Shown here in pieces: positions 41,701-51,208 of a stretch of 64,000 nucleotides of DNA (position 1 is the stretch's first letter; each line of letters opens with the position of its first letter). Source of the stretch: Musa acuminata AAA Group (taxonomy: Eukaryota > Streptophyta > Magnoliopsida > Zingiberales > Musaceae). The DNA is taken from positions 1,050,001 through 1,114,000 of the forward strand of contig NC_088338.1 of NCBI RefSeq assembly GCF_036884655.1, read 5' to 3'. A model generated the notes under the pieces. The model was not told the DNA's origin. It saw only the letters and a program-made list of their open reading frames with translations, and did no database searches. The translations under genes were made by a program, and so were the position numbers.

Positions 41701-44700
41701 TTCGTCTTGTATGAATTAGTGTATCGGTCGTCGGTCGATCAACGGTATGGTACGTATCGCTTCATGCTGACATACCGTGTGTCGGTATGGCGGGACATAC
41801 TGATGACACAAAAAATGGTCGAAAATAGCTCCAAAAATTCTTTAAAATAGAAAAAAAGTTAGATTAGGATTTTAAGTTAGAAATAAATATAAATTTGGTA
41901 TAATTTTAACAAAAATAGTCTAAATTAGGAAAGAAAAGTGACACATATCTTTTTCGAACTTTAAGAAATAGTTTTGTGGTATGATTCAAATCGTCCTTCT
42001 GTTGATATTGAATTATTTACAAAGAAATGATTTGAATTGTTTGATTATTTGTTAAATAACTTAGACTTTAAGATTCAAATAAATCAAATAATCGATTGAT
42101 GGATGTACCTAATTCTACTACCAAAAAGACTGACGAGACTCCATGGGCGGTGGATCGAGATCCTCGATTCTATGTATATGTATATTAATTTGATATGTTT
42201 GTCGGACCCACGACATACTATACTGATACATCGTATGTCATAGGTGCATCAATGTGGTGATGGTCGTAGTATGATTGTTGTGGACCACATATGTCCGAGG
42301 CGGCTGTTAAGGCAAGTACGATTGTGGCATGTATTAGTGCGAAGCATGGAGAATGTCAGTAATTATACTTTCGCTATTGATATGTTGCTTCGTATGATAA
42401 GATTGATCATCGTACTGTTGCCCGGAGAAGAATGACTAATTATCATCATATTGCTACTCGAAGAAGAATGACCAGCTATCGCATCGAGCTTCATGAACTA
42501 AATCTTGGGTGGCATACGTAAAATACTACTCCTTGGTCCATGTATCACCCTTAAACTTGTAGATGAAACCATCGACTCCTCGGCATCGTCGTCATTATTG
42601 GTCGAGGCATTGTTGTTTATGTTATTGCCATGTTTCCGGACTGAGCGAGTTGTTGAATGCGATTGAGAAGAGAAATTGTCTACATTTCTTTCATTAGAGA
42701 GTTCTTTCTCTAACTTAGGCATTAATCCTCTCTAATGAGTCTTCCAAGCATGATTTAATCGACAAATCGTAGCTTTGTTAAGTTTTAAGACAGTGCAAAT
42801 ATGAGAATGAGAGAAAGAAGTGAGTGAGAAAGAGATTGAGAGAGTGAAAGGGGGAGGAAAGGATTTAAAAACCCTTTCAAATGGATTTGATCGTTGGAAA
42901 GGGTAAGATCTGAGCCGACCGACGGTAGTGGTCAAAATCTGATCGGTACCGATTGGTAATGGTCAGATTTTGATCGTTACTGAGCTGTACAAGTTCATAT
43001 CGGGCGATATAAAGTCTTGTAGTATATATTATTCGGTACAAGGGGGACCGCGTACCGGTCCTCTATTGGACCAATATGTACTGCTCATATCAAGCGGTAT
43101 ATCGTGGTACGACGAACCCTGGCTCTTCGTCATCTTATGAAAAGAAAGAGAAGTTCTCTTTTCTTTCTTGTCTTATGTTCTCTCTTGTCGTCTTTTTTCA
43201 TCTTGTTTCACATTAATAGATTTCTCTTTACAATTAGGAGCTCAAATACAAGGATTTATAGAGTAGCTCAAGGTTATTCCTCAAACTCTCCTCCCCTCTC
43301 TTTTTATAGATACTAGCAAGGAGCACCTACCCTAGTCAATTACTTTAACTTTCACCAACCTCATTTAATGACCATAAGTTGCACAACACATTTGATAAGT
43401 TATCATTTGTCGTCATCAATATGAGCATAGGAGCTCACGAGGAATTGTTCGTTTTGGGTGAGCTCATATGGCATGCTTGCAAGGAATTGTTCGCTTGGGG
43501 TGAGCCCATATAGTTTTGCCCTTTTATGGTAAGCCCCAAAAGGCATATCTGAGGGTAGAAGGTGACTCTGGTGCTTATAAGGTCTTAGTTCCCCTACTCA
43601 ATCGATGTGAGACCTAACGTGTTTATCAGTGCCCCTAGTAGGGGAACTGAGGCCTCGTAGGCGCTAATCACCCTCTACTCTTAAAGGTGCCTTTTGGGGC
43701 TCATCCCAAAAGGGTAAAATTGTCGGGCTCACCTAAAACAGATAATATCTCATGAGCTCTTGTGCTCTCATCGATGACAATAAATGATGACTTATTAGCT
43801 AGCGCTAGAAGGAGGGGTCACGAGGCCTCAGCTTCTCTATTGGGGACACTGAGAAACACGTTTAGTTTTACATTGATTAAGTAGAAAAATTAAGGCCTTA
43901 TGAGTGACAGAGTCACCCTTTACCCTAGGGCTCACCTTGAAAGGACAACCATGTGAGCTCACCCAAAGTGGACAGTTCCTCATGACCCCTCATACTTATG
44001 CTGAATATGACTTATCAACATTGATAAGCCACAAGTTACAAAACGACATTGATGGTGCCTTTAGACTTAGTTGTCTAGAAACTTGATGATTTGATTTAGA
44101 GCTTGGTGACTTTGCCTTGATAGCTTGAAACTTGAGATTATCATGATTCATTGCTGCAACCTTATTATGTAATGCTACCATCTAGTTATGCACTACATCA
44201 TATATAAATAGACAAATTGTTTTCATAGAGTTGAACTCTAGTTACCTAGATTGCAAAGGTGTAACCTTGTGGCATCAGACACTCCTAAAATATGTAAAAT
44301 CTAGACTTTTGAAAATTTGTCTCTATCTATTTCAATTGTACCAACTTAGTTTTACTTGATTTAAACTAGTTCAATTGTTAGCGCCAGAATGTAGAAATTT
44401 AAAGTTTATCATAATAGGATACAAATTTATCCTGAATATGCATAAATAAATAAGGTTTAGAATACCACCTTGTATTGGTATACTATACTGACATTTATTG
44501 GTCCGACAACTTATTAGTATGGGGACCTGATATAGGGGTTGTATCTCTCAGTACACCCAGAACAGGGTTTGTCGGTATATGGTTTGTAGCAGACAATTTT
44601 TTATCTATTTTTTCATATATTTCAGAACTGTTTTGAAACTTGATACATAACAACATACCGAGTGTACACAAAATTGTGAGCCTTGTAAATAAGTATAACT

Positions 44701-47700
44701 ATCAATGAACAATATAATCATTTAAGGTTGATCCTTGATCGAAACTAATTCATAATACTACATCTATTGTCTTAATGGTAATGATAACTTAACCATACAT
44801 CACTTTCCTACTTCAAATCTGTTACATCATTAGTGATTCAATCATAATCTTTTTTTTTTCTTATGTGCAATATTATCTTGTTGTCTTTCTCTCTATGCAT
44901 TTTATTAGTTGTTCTAGTTAATAATAATATCTGCATTTGGTAATTTCACAAGAGTTTTTTATGAGTTGCTTTCTCACTTAATGCCCTTTTTGTTTTTAAT
45001 CCAATATAAGCCTCCTTTTGACACCTTTTGTCCTATTTTGCACAACTCCAATAGAAACTAGCAAGGTAACACGAAGGTAACACGTGTGTGAGGGGGACTT
45101 CTGTTGTGGTATAGATTATAAACTCATATACTGAGTATAGTTTTATCTCTCATCAAACATAATGCACCCATATTTTCTAATAGAAAAAAGGTACATGTCC
45201 TTATCTGAACTCCTCTTCCTATATTTTTTTGGAAAACACACGTGGTAGTAGAAAGGTTTGAACTTGGTTTGCATAAAATTTGTGAAAGACATATTTTGTC
45301 ATATTTCTTGACTTATATAATTTAGTGCAGGATAGATGCAATTGTGATTGTAATGTAGTGCATTAATCTTGATTCCAGATGTTAACTATTGCCAATCATA
45401 ATGTTTAAGCTTCTGAATTTCTGAAGAGAAATTGTGAAGCAGGTGTGTTAGGACTTATGCAAGATTTCTACAACCAAGGTTTTAAATATTGATTCAATAC
45501 CAATTTTGGTAATCTATCATATCGGTGTGGTATGGTTCTACTTCTACAGGATGGTAAACTGGCCTATAAGCCCTATACCACTTGGTACGAGCTGGAAATA
45601 AAATAAAAATAATATTACAAGTTCTTTGTCAGACCAGTAAAAGCTGTTCCATGCACACTTTATCAACTCGTATCTGAAACCTAGCCTACTACTAGTTTTC
45701 CAAGTACAATTTAGGGTTACCGTGTTAATCATGGCAAGCATCAGGCTTGGCTAAAATTACTTTGGAGGGAGGATGCCAAGTTGACCATTAATAAATACTC
45801 CTCAAGGATGCCATCGAGAATCTTGGCCTTGTGTTTTAGTTTAATTTGTTGTGATTGGATAAAGCTTGCATAACAAGTATGCGTGAAGGAAATGAAAAAA
45901 ATGATGGCAAGACTTATGTTATTCTTGATTACATGTAATGTTGTTCTCTTTTAATGTCTTTTAGATGCATGCTTTTGTTGCATATTCCTTTTCTGGAATA
46001 ATAGGGAGTTTTAACTGAATGACCAGGTTAGAGCAAATTTAAGATCAAATCATGGGTTCAGGGAACAAGATGAGGTTACATGTGGTGGAAACGCCTTAAA
46101 ATTCTATGCGGCAGTACGAATGAGAATTAGAAGGAATTGCTTGCTACATAGTGAAGATAAGGTATGCTCTTCAAAACAAAGTGTTGTTTCACTTTCATAC
46201 TCAATTTAATTTTGAAAACCATAGTCAGTCAGGCCTGTTCTGAAAAGTATTTGGCTTAACAGCCTCAATAACTGGCTTGTCCTGGATGCAATAACCGAGG
46301 ATAGAGGGAGTTTTTTACTCAACTAAATATCCAGGCCTTCTACTAAAAGTGTTGCAAATTCCCTTTCTTCTCCCTAAAAGTTGAAGTTTAAGTTTGAGTC
46401 TTTCCTGCAGGGGGTCTTTTTTTCCTTTCCTTCATGCTAAGCCGTATCTAAGTGCTTCCGTGTTGATATCCAGCGGAGGGATGAAGGAAAATAAGTCAAC
46501 TGAAATAAAAGGATTGACTGACTTCATTAAATCAATGCTTGTTATGATTGTAATTTTGATCGTATTTGATTTATATTTTTTGAGTGGTCAGATTATGTCT
46601 CCATGTGCGTAAAGTTGGTTCTCTGCTATAAACACCATTGTCTATTTCATTTTAAGAAGCTAAACGTTTTATGTATAGTTCATTGAAGATAACAGAAACA
46701 GTATCATTGCTTTGTTTAATCTTTGATATGGGTTATATTAATATGTGAAATATCAGTTCATTCCAAAAAAAAGTTATGCTGCTTGTTTCTATCAGCTCTT
46801 TGTTTGAACTGATGTTTTAATTTTAAAGGAACTTTGACTCCTTGACACAAAACTTATATATCTAATGAATCAATTTATTTTTATGGTACAATTAACTCAG
46901 TTCCAATTAATGCCTTTCTTGTACTTGTTGGAATATTGATTTTTTTTTTATGGTATGTCATGGTTATAATTTAGTTTAATTATTTATAGAATCTAATGGT
47001 GCATGTTTTATTACATATTTTCATTACAGAAATGGTTCATTATGCCAGTTTGTCAATCCTTGCCTTTTGCATCGCATCTTAATGGACACCATGAGCCTTC
47101 ACAACTCACAAGTCAACTGTTCTCTTATCGTAAACAGACCCTCCTGTATGTATGTTGGTTCAGGCTCATTGTAAATAATTTCTCTGATGTTTCTCAAAGT
47201 TTTTTTTCTTTCTAAACATGTCTGCAATTATCTTTGTACCAAGGATTTGACCTTCATTGATCTAGATTTTGCACAACTCTTTCTTTTTTGGATTTCTAGA
47301 ATCTGAGGGGAGACTTCTGTTTAGTTTCCCTCCAATCGCTATTTGTCATTCACCAGGGAACCAATAGCTTCAACCACCAATCATCTTTTCTAAATCTTAG
47401 CTGTTTTTCCAGTAGCATGTTGTATCTCATTACCAAGGACATTGTCAGCCAAGATGCATATAACAAATGTGATTGGTACTTTTGTTGTAGGTATGAATAG
47501 TATTTTGCCTGGTTAAATTTTAGTTTCCCTATTTTGAGTTTTACATGTCTTTCCAATTTTCAGATGTAAGTTTTTCTATTGAGGTGTAATATAAGGTCAG
47601 TGTCAGTTTTTTAAAATAAAAGCTACTTACAGTTTTTTTCAGCATACAAGATTTCTTATTAAGCTACTTACAGTTTTTTTCAGCATACAAGATTTCAGCA

Positions 47701-48877
47701 TACAGTTTTTTTCAGCATACAAGTTTCCCTGAATTCATGTGGTTTTCTCAAGGCAACTAAGAGGACATTTATTTAAGGAACAGTTGTGAGACAGTTTATG
47801 CAGTAATGCAGCAGCCTATTGTCATTGTTGCTAGAAAACTTCAAAATTTGTCGTCCTTAGGCTGCATCCTTTTGGGGGGAATAAGTTGATGGATATTTAC
47901 CCATCATCAGAGACATGATTGTTAGAATTGAAGCCCACTAACTGCTGCTTCTCCAATTCAAGGAAAGTAAGAGGCCTCACAAGGGAATAGTCTAACTAAA
48001 AACTAAATGTTTTTTTTGGTGAAATAAGCTGTAAAATTGCAGGAAGTTGGAATATAAACAGCAAGAATATCTTAAAGAGGCTTACCAACTGTTTTTTTAT
48101 TCTAATATTAGTAGGCGTTATCTACTAATTTTAAATTAGAACAAGTCCTAAAAAAAGCTGTCATATACCTCTTACTACTGCTGGTGAATTACCCTTATTT
48201 AGGTGCTTGTGCTTGTCCAACTTTATTTGAGTTTTGTGTCTGGGAGAGGTCTTGATCCTCTTTCTGAGTTCTAGTAAGAATTGGAACTCCTGATCTGGAT
48301 GCCAAAAGTTGCTTAGATCCATCTACTCCGCTGCAGAAGCCCTTGCTGGCTTTGGAAAGTGGGGCAAACGGCTTTTGTCTTGCAGGGTTTCAGATGGATG
48401 AATGCAACATGGTGATCAGCCGGAGAAAGCTTTGCATGGGTCTGACTCATGCATTCCAATTGTTGTTCCTCCGTTTGACCTCCTATATGGTGGAATGATG
48501 GGCCTTGGTTGCTGCAAGGTGGCTGTGGAATGGGCAACTCGAGGAGAGGTTGTGGTAGACTAGAACCTACTCATATTCACTGGAAGTTACTATCAAGCTT
48601 GACTGCTTCCAGTACCAGTTATGCTTTTCGGCTTTTGACAACATAGTTGATTTACATTTCTCGGGGATTACGGAAATGAGCTTATGTATGTTTAGCAAAA
48701 TGATCGTCTCCATACATAAAACAAACCCCATGCTTCAATAACTGTTTTGTAAAATCATAATAGTGAAACTAACAGCTAATCTCAATTTTAGGATGTACAA
48801 AGTACATCCTACAAAATTGCAATGAAATGAATAACATTCCCAGGGGCATAAAATTATAGAGCAAGGTTTAAATAGGA

Positions 48878-48924
<47 letters not shown>

Positions 48925-49930
48925 GCAATACGATGTATAGTAGTCAGGTCAACTCTATGACCTATCATTTATACCCTGCAGTGCTCTTTGCGGACAAGAT
49001 TAAACCTTTTACACCAATGTCTTCCTCATAGGCAGCTGTGCATTCTCCAGACTCAGTAACAACCTTTACATAACCCTTTACTAGAGAATGAAAAGCAAGG
49101 CTGGCTTGTATGGCAATGCCTCTGCCATATACTATGGTTGCCCCTAAGATGCACGGTTGAGTTGCAACTGATATTTAGGCTATAATCTATGCACTAGATG
49201 AGTTTGTATCTTTCCTAAAATTGTTACATTTTTCTGTTACTTAACATAATCACAAAAGGTCCTCTGATATAATTATTAACTGTTTTCGTTTTTCTGACTG
49301 CCTCAATGTTTTTTGATTTGTAGGGTTGAGATTTCAGCTCCACTATAATGAATGAGCTATGACAATTTCCTTAATATGACCTATTTGACTTGTCAGATCA
49401 GGAACATTGTAATTCATTAAAATTAAGTTTCCATATTGATTCTGAATGATATATTCTTTTAATGTGAATTGTTTAATTATGTCCACCTTTATATACATTG
49501 TATTTTGGTCATCATTTCTATAGATGAAATGGATGGCATCTCCTAGCCTTGGAATTCTCATTGAACTGTCATTTGGAGCATATCTTTATCAGCTATGCGG
49601 TTGTGATTGAGACCTTTTTGTTGTGGCTTTTCTGCACCCCAGGTCACCGGCGTTACCATATCGGTGGAGGTTATAAAGAATAAGCTTGCACCTGCAATGA
49701 AGAAAGCTAACCTGAATATAAGATTTGGCCGAGGTCTTTGTCATGAAGAGGAGATTTTGGAGATGGCTGCTAAGCATGGAATCATTAGAAAGGAAGAAAA
49801 TGGGTATTGGATAAAAGGTGACTTCTTCAAAGACCATCTAGCAGCCGAGCAGTTCCTTGCAGCAAATAATGGTGTCGCTAGCGACCTTGTTGATGTCTTA
49901 AGAGACCAATTGTTGAACAAGACATCATAA
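23715..49930 (+). CDS. RECA3: Mitochondrial RecA recombinase (recA homolog 2/3)
   Basis: Eight exons: 23715-23822, about 24511-24539 (or 24520-24539), 26892-27165, 32008-32095, 37645-37817, 38843-38989, 46027-46161 and 49643-49930; 410 or 413 residues. The first exon encodes an Arg-rich, Ser-rich presequence without acidic residues, typical of mitochondrial import. The RecA core has Walker [10 protein letters not shown] (about residue 145), YLDPENAM, Walker B VIVVDSVAAL split across exons 5 and 6, FVNQVR, and loop 2 [14 protein letters not shown]. The chain ends [15 protein letters not shown] without the acidic tail of bacterial RecA, the feature reported for the Arabidopsis At3g10140 product. 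That locus is RECA3 in the mitochondrial recombination literature, while database naming sometimes calls it homolog 2. The family controls strand exchange and suppresses illegitimate recombination in mitochondrial DNA. Exon 2 is the weak point of the model. Introns total about 25 kb and are full of repeats. Confidence 0.9.
24542..26890. other. RecA intron 2, little structure
   Basis: AT-rich intron. A short G-rich stretch lies at 24866-24892. Two diverged copies of a block with GGATTTAAGGGAGATGAAG / GGACTTCAAGGAGATGAAG and GTTGGTAAATTGAGTA lie near 25740-25830 and 25935-26000, about 185 bp apart. Nothing coding is supported. Confidence 0.4.
27390..27845 (+). mobile_element. LINE (L1-type) 3' end remnant
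   Basis: A frame near 27420-27520 reads [12 protein letters not shown], then [12 protein letters not shown], which matches the conserved C-terminal tail of plant L1 reverse transcriptases (typically LYG.ECW..K and EMRMLRWM.G). It is followed by an RRPIDI-like stretch and the usual end sequence TAGTTGGAATATTATGACC, then a TTG/TTA-rich tail. The 5' part is missing and the frame is broken. It lies in RecA intron 3. Confidence 0.75.
29030..30405. repeat. GGTAC-family element with internal tandem duplications
   Basis: Borders carry the family's hallmarks: CTGGTACAATC and GGCCGGTATAAGG on the left, GGACCGGTATGGGATCC and CTGGTACTAAATTG on the right. Inside are two 205-bp direct copies (29215-29425, 29426-29632) and a pair of GTGAAAGAACC-led segments. 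It lies in RecA intron 3. Exact ends are uncertain. Confidence 0.5.
29215..29632. repeat. 205-bp tandem duplication
   Basis: Two head-to-tail diverged copies share GGCTGCCTCCT, a CACTCTCACTCAC stretch, CATGGTTAAG/TATGGTTAAG, CCTTGTAAAACT and GGTTCAATTGGATAAGAGGG in the same order. The spacing is about 205 bp. Confidence 0.85.
30801..30896. repeat. Direct repeat, ~40 bp x2, followed by poly-C
   Basis: AGTTTTTTTAGAACAACTAT plus TTTTTATTTTGTTAATTTT occurs twice, 54 bp apart, near-identically, so it is recent. A C-run lies just after, at about 30900-30914. Confidence 0.85.
31115..31560. repeat. ~230-bp tandem duplication in RecA intron 3
   Basis: Copies at about 31115-31335 and 31345-31560 share GGGGCTCA, GCTATTGTTTCCAC / GCTATGGTTTCTAC, GAGCCTTTTCT, GCTACTTTGAC and TTAATGCTTGCATTTA / CTAATGCTTGCATTTA in order. 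It is old, with scattered substitutions. Confidence 0.8.
32500..32975. repeat. GGTAC-family element in RecA intron 4
   Basis: Left side: TTGGCATGGTATCGAGATG and GAGCGGTATGC. Right side: ATTGGTATAAACTGGTCTG. The middle is a purine-rich run of GAGAGAGAG and AGAGGGAGAG. It resembles the other GGTAT/GGTAC elements of this gene. It starts about 400 bp after exon 4. Confidence 0.45.
33025..34005. mobile_element. hAT-like non-autonomous element, 981 bp, with 8-bp TSD
   Basis: The left end reads CAGTGATTATAATAGGCGCT; the reverse complement of the right end reads CAGTGATTTAAAAAGCGCTA. Flanks are ATTGCATG (33017-33024) and GTTGCATG (34006-34013), matching 7 of 8, the target-duplication size of hAT elements. 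Subterminal regions are dense in GGCGCT, GAGCGCC and GCTCGCC, typical of hAT transposase-binding repeats. The middle has a CTGCTGTCGTTGC-like trinucleotide stretch and an AT-rich part, with no transposase. It lies in RecA intron 4. A related end starts at 63970. Confidence 0.8.
34075..35090 (-). mobile_element. Possible decayed LTR-retroelement segment
   Basis: Read on the minus strand there is a TATA-like TTATATAAG near 34277, a CT-rich stretch downstream (34150-34205) and an ending that resembles U5 (CTACCAACA near 34080). A 123-codon minus-strand frame at 34380-34751 has no clear Gag or Pol motif. The segment looks retrotransposon-derived but I found no paired LTR or target duplication. 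Confidence 0.3.
35180..35545. repeat. GGTAC-family element in RecA intron 4
   Basis: Left: GGTATGGTTTCGGTCAG, ATATGGTATGCCAGCACAT and CGTGGTACC. Right: CTTGGAACCATAAATACCGC and GGACCAGTCCAGG. The middle is a purine-rich GAGGAGGCAGCAGC stretch. It has the same layout as the element at 40010-40435. Confidence 0.45.
36740..37010. repeat. GGTAC-family element, compact copy
   Basis: Dense in CGGTAC and GTACCG: AATACCGTACTGTACCGGTG at the left, CCATTCGGTACTGCATACC at the right, with GCTCGGTACGGTATGG and CGGACCGGTATATAC inside. The centre has TGTAGCACTGTAGCACTGC-type repeats. The two halves are roughly inverted, so this short member may fold back on itself. It lies in RecA intron 4. Confidence 0.65.
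38524..38612. repeat. TA / GTACATATACATAT microsatellite
   Basis: TA dinucleotides pass into alternating TACATA and TATGTA units and back to TA. It is largely self-complementary and lies about 230 bp before RecA exon 6. Confidence 0.9.
39400..39793. mobile_element. Solo LTR, 394 bp, with perfect 5-bp TSD
   Basis: It begins TGTTAGGACTC and ends GGGTTCTAACA, giving TG...CA ends with a 6-bp terminal inversion (TGTTAG/CTAACA). AAGAA directly precedes (39395-39399) and directly follows (39794-39798), a perfect 5-bp target duplication. Inside are a TATA box CTATAAATA (39632-39640) and AGGAGT-rich repeats upstream of it. No internal region remains, so it is the product of LTR-LTR recombination. The family (Copia or Gypsy) cannot be told from the LTR alone. 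It lies in RecA intron 6. Confidence 0.9.
40010..40435. repeat. GGTAC-family element in RecA intron 6
   Basis: Left: CAAATGGTCTGGTATATAC and CACAGTATGTCAGCATAG. Right: CTAGGTACCGGTTCCTAG and GGTTTTTAAAATTGTGG. The centre is a GAGGAGGAGG/GCAGTGG-type purine-rich stretch. Confidence 0.5.
41515..41712 (+). mobile_element. LTR-like arm, plus orientation
   Basis: Contains AACTTATGGTC, GTTAAAGTAATTAACT, TCTATAAAAGGAGGGG (TATA-like), GGAGAGTTTGA and CCTTGTATTTGAACTC. The same blocks in the same order occur inverted at about 43400-43100, so the two are copies of one sequence in opposite orientation. Confidence 0.65.
41712..43115. repeat. Long GGTAC-family element between inverted arms
   Basis: Left end: GTGTATCGGTCGTCGGTCG, AACGGTATGGTACG and GTGTGTCGGTATGG. 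Right end: CGCGTACCGGTCC, CAAGCGGTATATCGTGG and TACGACGAACC. At 1.4 kb it is the longest member here. The interior is AT-rich with no transposase frame. Confidence 0.5.
43100..43400 (-). mobile_element. LTR-like arm, minus orientation
   Basis: Its reverse complement shows GTTAAAGTAATTGACT, ATCTATAAAAAGAGAGGGG (TATA-like), GGAGAGTTTGAGG and CCTTGTATTTGAGCTC, matching the arm at 41515-41712. The orientation is opposite, leaving a large imperfect inverted repeat around the GGTAC element. Confidence 0.6.
43393..44060. repeat. Cluster of inverted LTR-like segments
   Basis: Segment 43393-43627 and the reverse complement of 43795-43622 share TTATCATTTGTCGTCATC-like, GGGTGAGC, AAGCCCCAAAAGGCA / GAGCCCCAAAAGGCA, GAGGGTAGAAGGTGA-like and GTTCCCCTACT blocks. 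A third, weaker copy in the second orientation lies at about 43815-44020. The first segment runs straight into the minus-oriented arm at 43100-43400. Confidence 0.6.
44470..44600. repeat. GGTAC-family fragment
   Basis: Contains TTGTATTGGTATACTATAC, GGTCCGACAA, GTATCTCTCAGTACACCC and GTCGGTATATGG. A short piece of the same family, in RecA intron 6. Confidence 0.4.
45475..45605. repeat. GGTAC-family fragment
   Basis: Contains AAGGTTTTAAATATTGATTC, ATATCGGTGTGGTATGG and CACTTGGTACGAGCTGG. It is compact, and its AAGGTTTTAAAT border recurs at other family members. Confidence 0.45.
47629..47723 (+). repeat. Three copies of a 22-bp acceptor-like unit
   Basis: The unit starts ACAGTTTTTTTCAGC and ends ATACAAG. 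It occurs at 47629-47650, 47670-47691 and 47702-47723. Each copy contains a TTTTTTTCAG tract that resembles a 3' splice site. It lies inside RecA intron 7, whose true acceptor is at 49642. Confidence 0.9.
48881..48921. repeat. (GA)n microsatellite
   Basis: About 20 GA units without interruption, in RecA intron 7. Uninterrupted repeats of this kind are often polymorphic between accessions. Confidence 0.95.
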
Positions 49931-51208
49931 AGTGGGTGGCATGCAGGTTAGGAGTACGCTGATCATTGTTATGGGCAAGTTATCATGATTAGAACTTGAA
50001 GCTAATGCAAATCTCCAACCAAATCTTTAAAAAGCTAACTTAGATCTTCTCAAGCTTCAACCTCTCAAGTGAACTTGCCGCTGCTTTGAAGCTAACGTTC
50101 TTGAGAGTTGAGATCCACCACAAAAACCTGATACCAGTGATTTGCAGTTGAAGTGAGATTCCTGATCAGCTATTGGCGACCCAAGAAAGCATTGATAGTG
50201 ATCTAGAAGAATATACTTTTCGATCTATAATTGCCATTGAGGTTTCTTTTATGATTGTAACAATTCCATTGTGTCTGAATTTGTCCAATATATTTAAAGG
50301 GGCTGTCCTTTTCAAACAGCTTATTGTTGTATGGATAAATTTTCATTTGCCTGAGTCGATAGGAATTGGGATTTTTCTATTTGCCATTATTTAGTTACTA
50401 TCAGCTTCAGTGAGGTGGAGATTTATCGTTTGGCAACTATTTGACATTAGTTACTATCTGCATGTGCGCTTGCTCATTAAGCACGTACGGTCACGAACAG
50501 AGGAGGAAGAGGAAGAGTGCGAGGACACAAAACTTAATCCAGCTGACGTTATTTTGCATGGAACACACTGCTGATTTGTTGCATGAAGCATGGATGTCTA
50601 TTTGATAGCGTCAATGCATACATTGAGGGTTGACTTCTATTTCAATGCATGCCTTTGGTCAACTTCTTTTCTTTTATCTTGGGGCCAGCCAAGATTCCTA
50701 ATACTGGCCGGTATGGTTTGATCTATTGGTATGCATGCGAGATTAGTTTAACATGATTAACTTTTGATGATTTAATAAGAGTGAGGTGAGATCGATTTTT
50801 CTATGATGTAAGACGTGTGAAATCCGAGAATAGAATTTATGATCTTACTATCACCCATCAAAATTTTTCTATGGTATGACCGATTTTTCTATTACAAGTA
50901 TGATGCAATAGATAAACGATGAAAACAGAATGTATGATCTCACTATCATCCATCAAAATCTTTACCAGTAAAACTAACTAATCATACTGTCGAATAATAA
51001 AAAGAAAAAAAACTATACCTACATTACTACTATATATTTTTATCCACCAACAACTGACAATGAGACGATGCTGCCAAATAATAAAAAAGCTATACATGCA
51101 TCACTAGCCACATGCCATTATATATTACTGACACAAACATTGTGTTTCTCTTAAAGAATTAAGTGCTGTCAGATACTTGTTCATAATCCTTTGATACATT
51201 TGAGCAGT
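49931..51208. other. Convergent 3' spacer between RecA and PAP16-like genes
   Basis: Both genes end into this 1.3 kb stretch, so it should hold both 3' UTRs and poly(A) sites. A partial GGTAT motif (GGCCGGTATGGTTTG near 50706) hints at a family scrap. Related blocks with TATGATCTTACTATCACCCA / TATGATCTCACTATCATCCA lie near 50840 and 50930, a small direct duplication. Confidence 0.45.
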
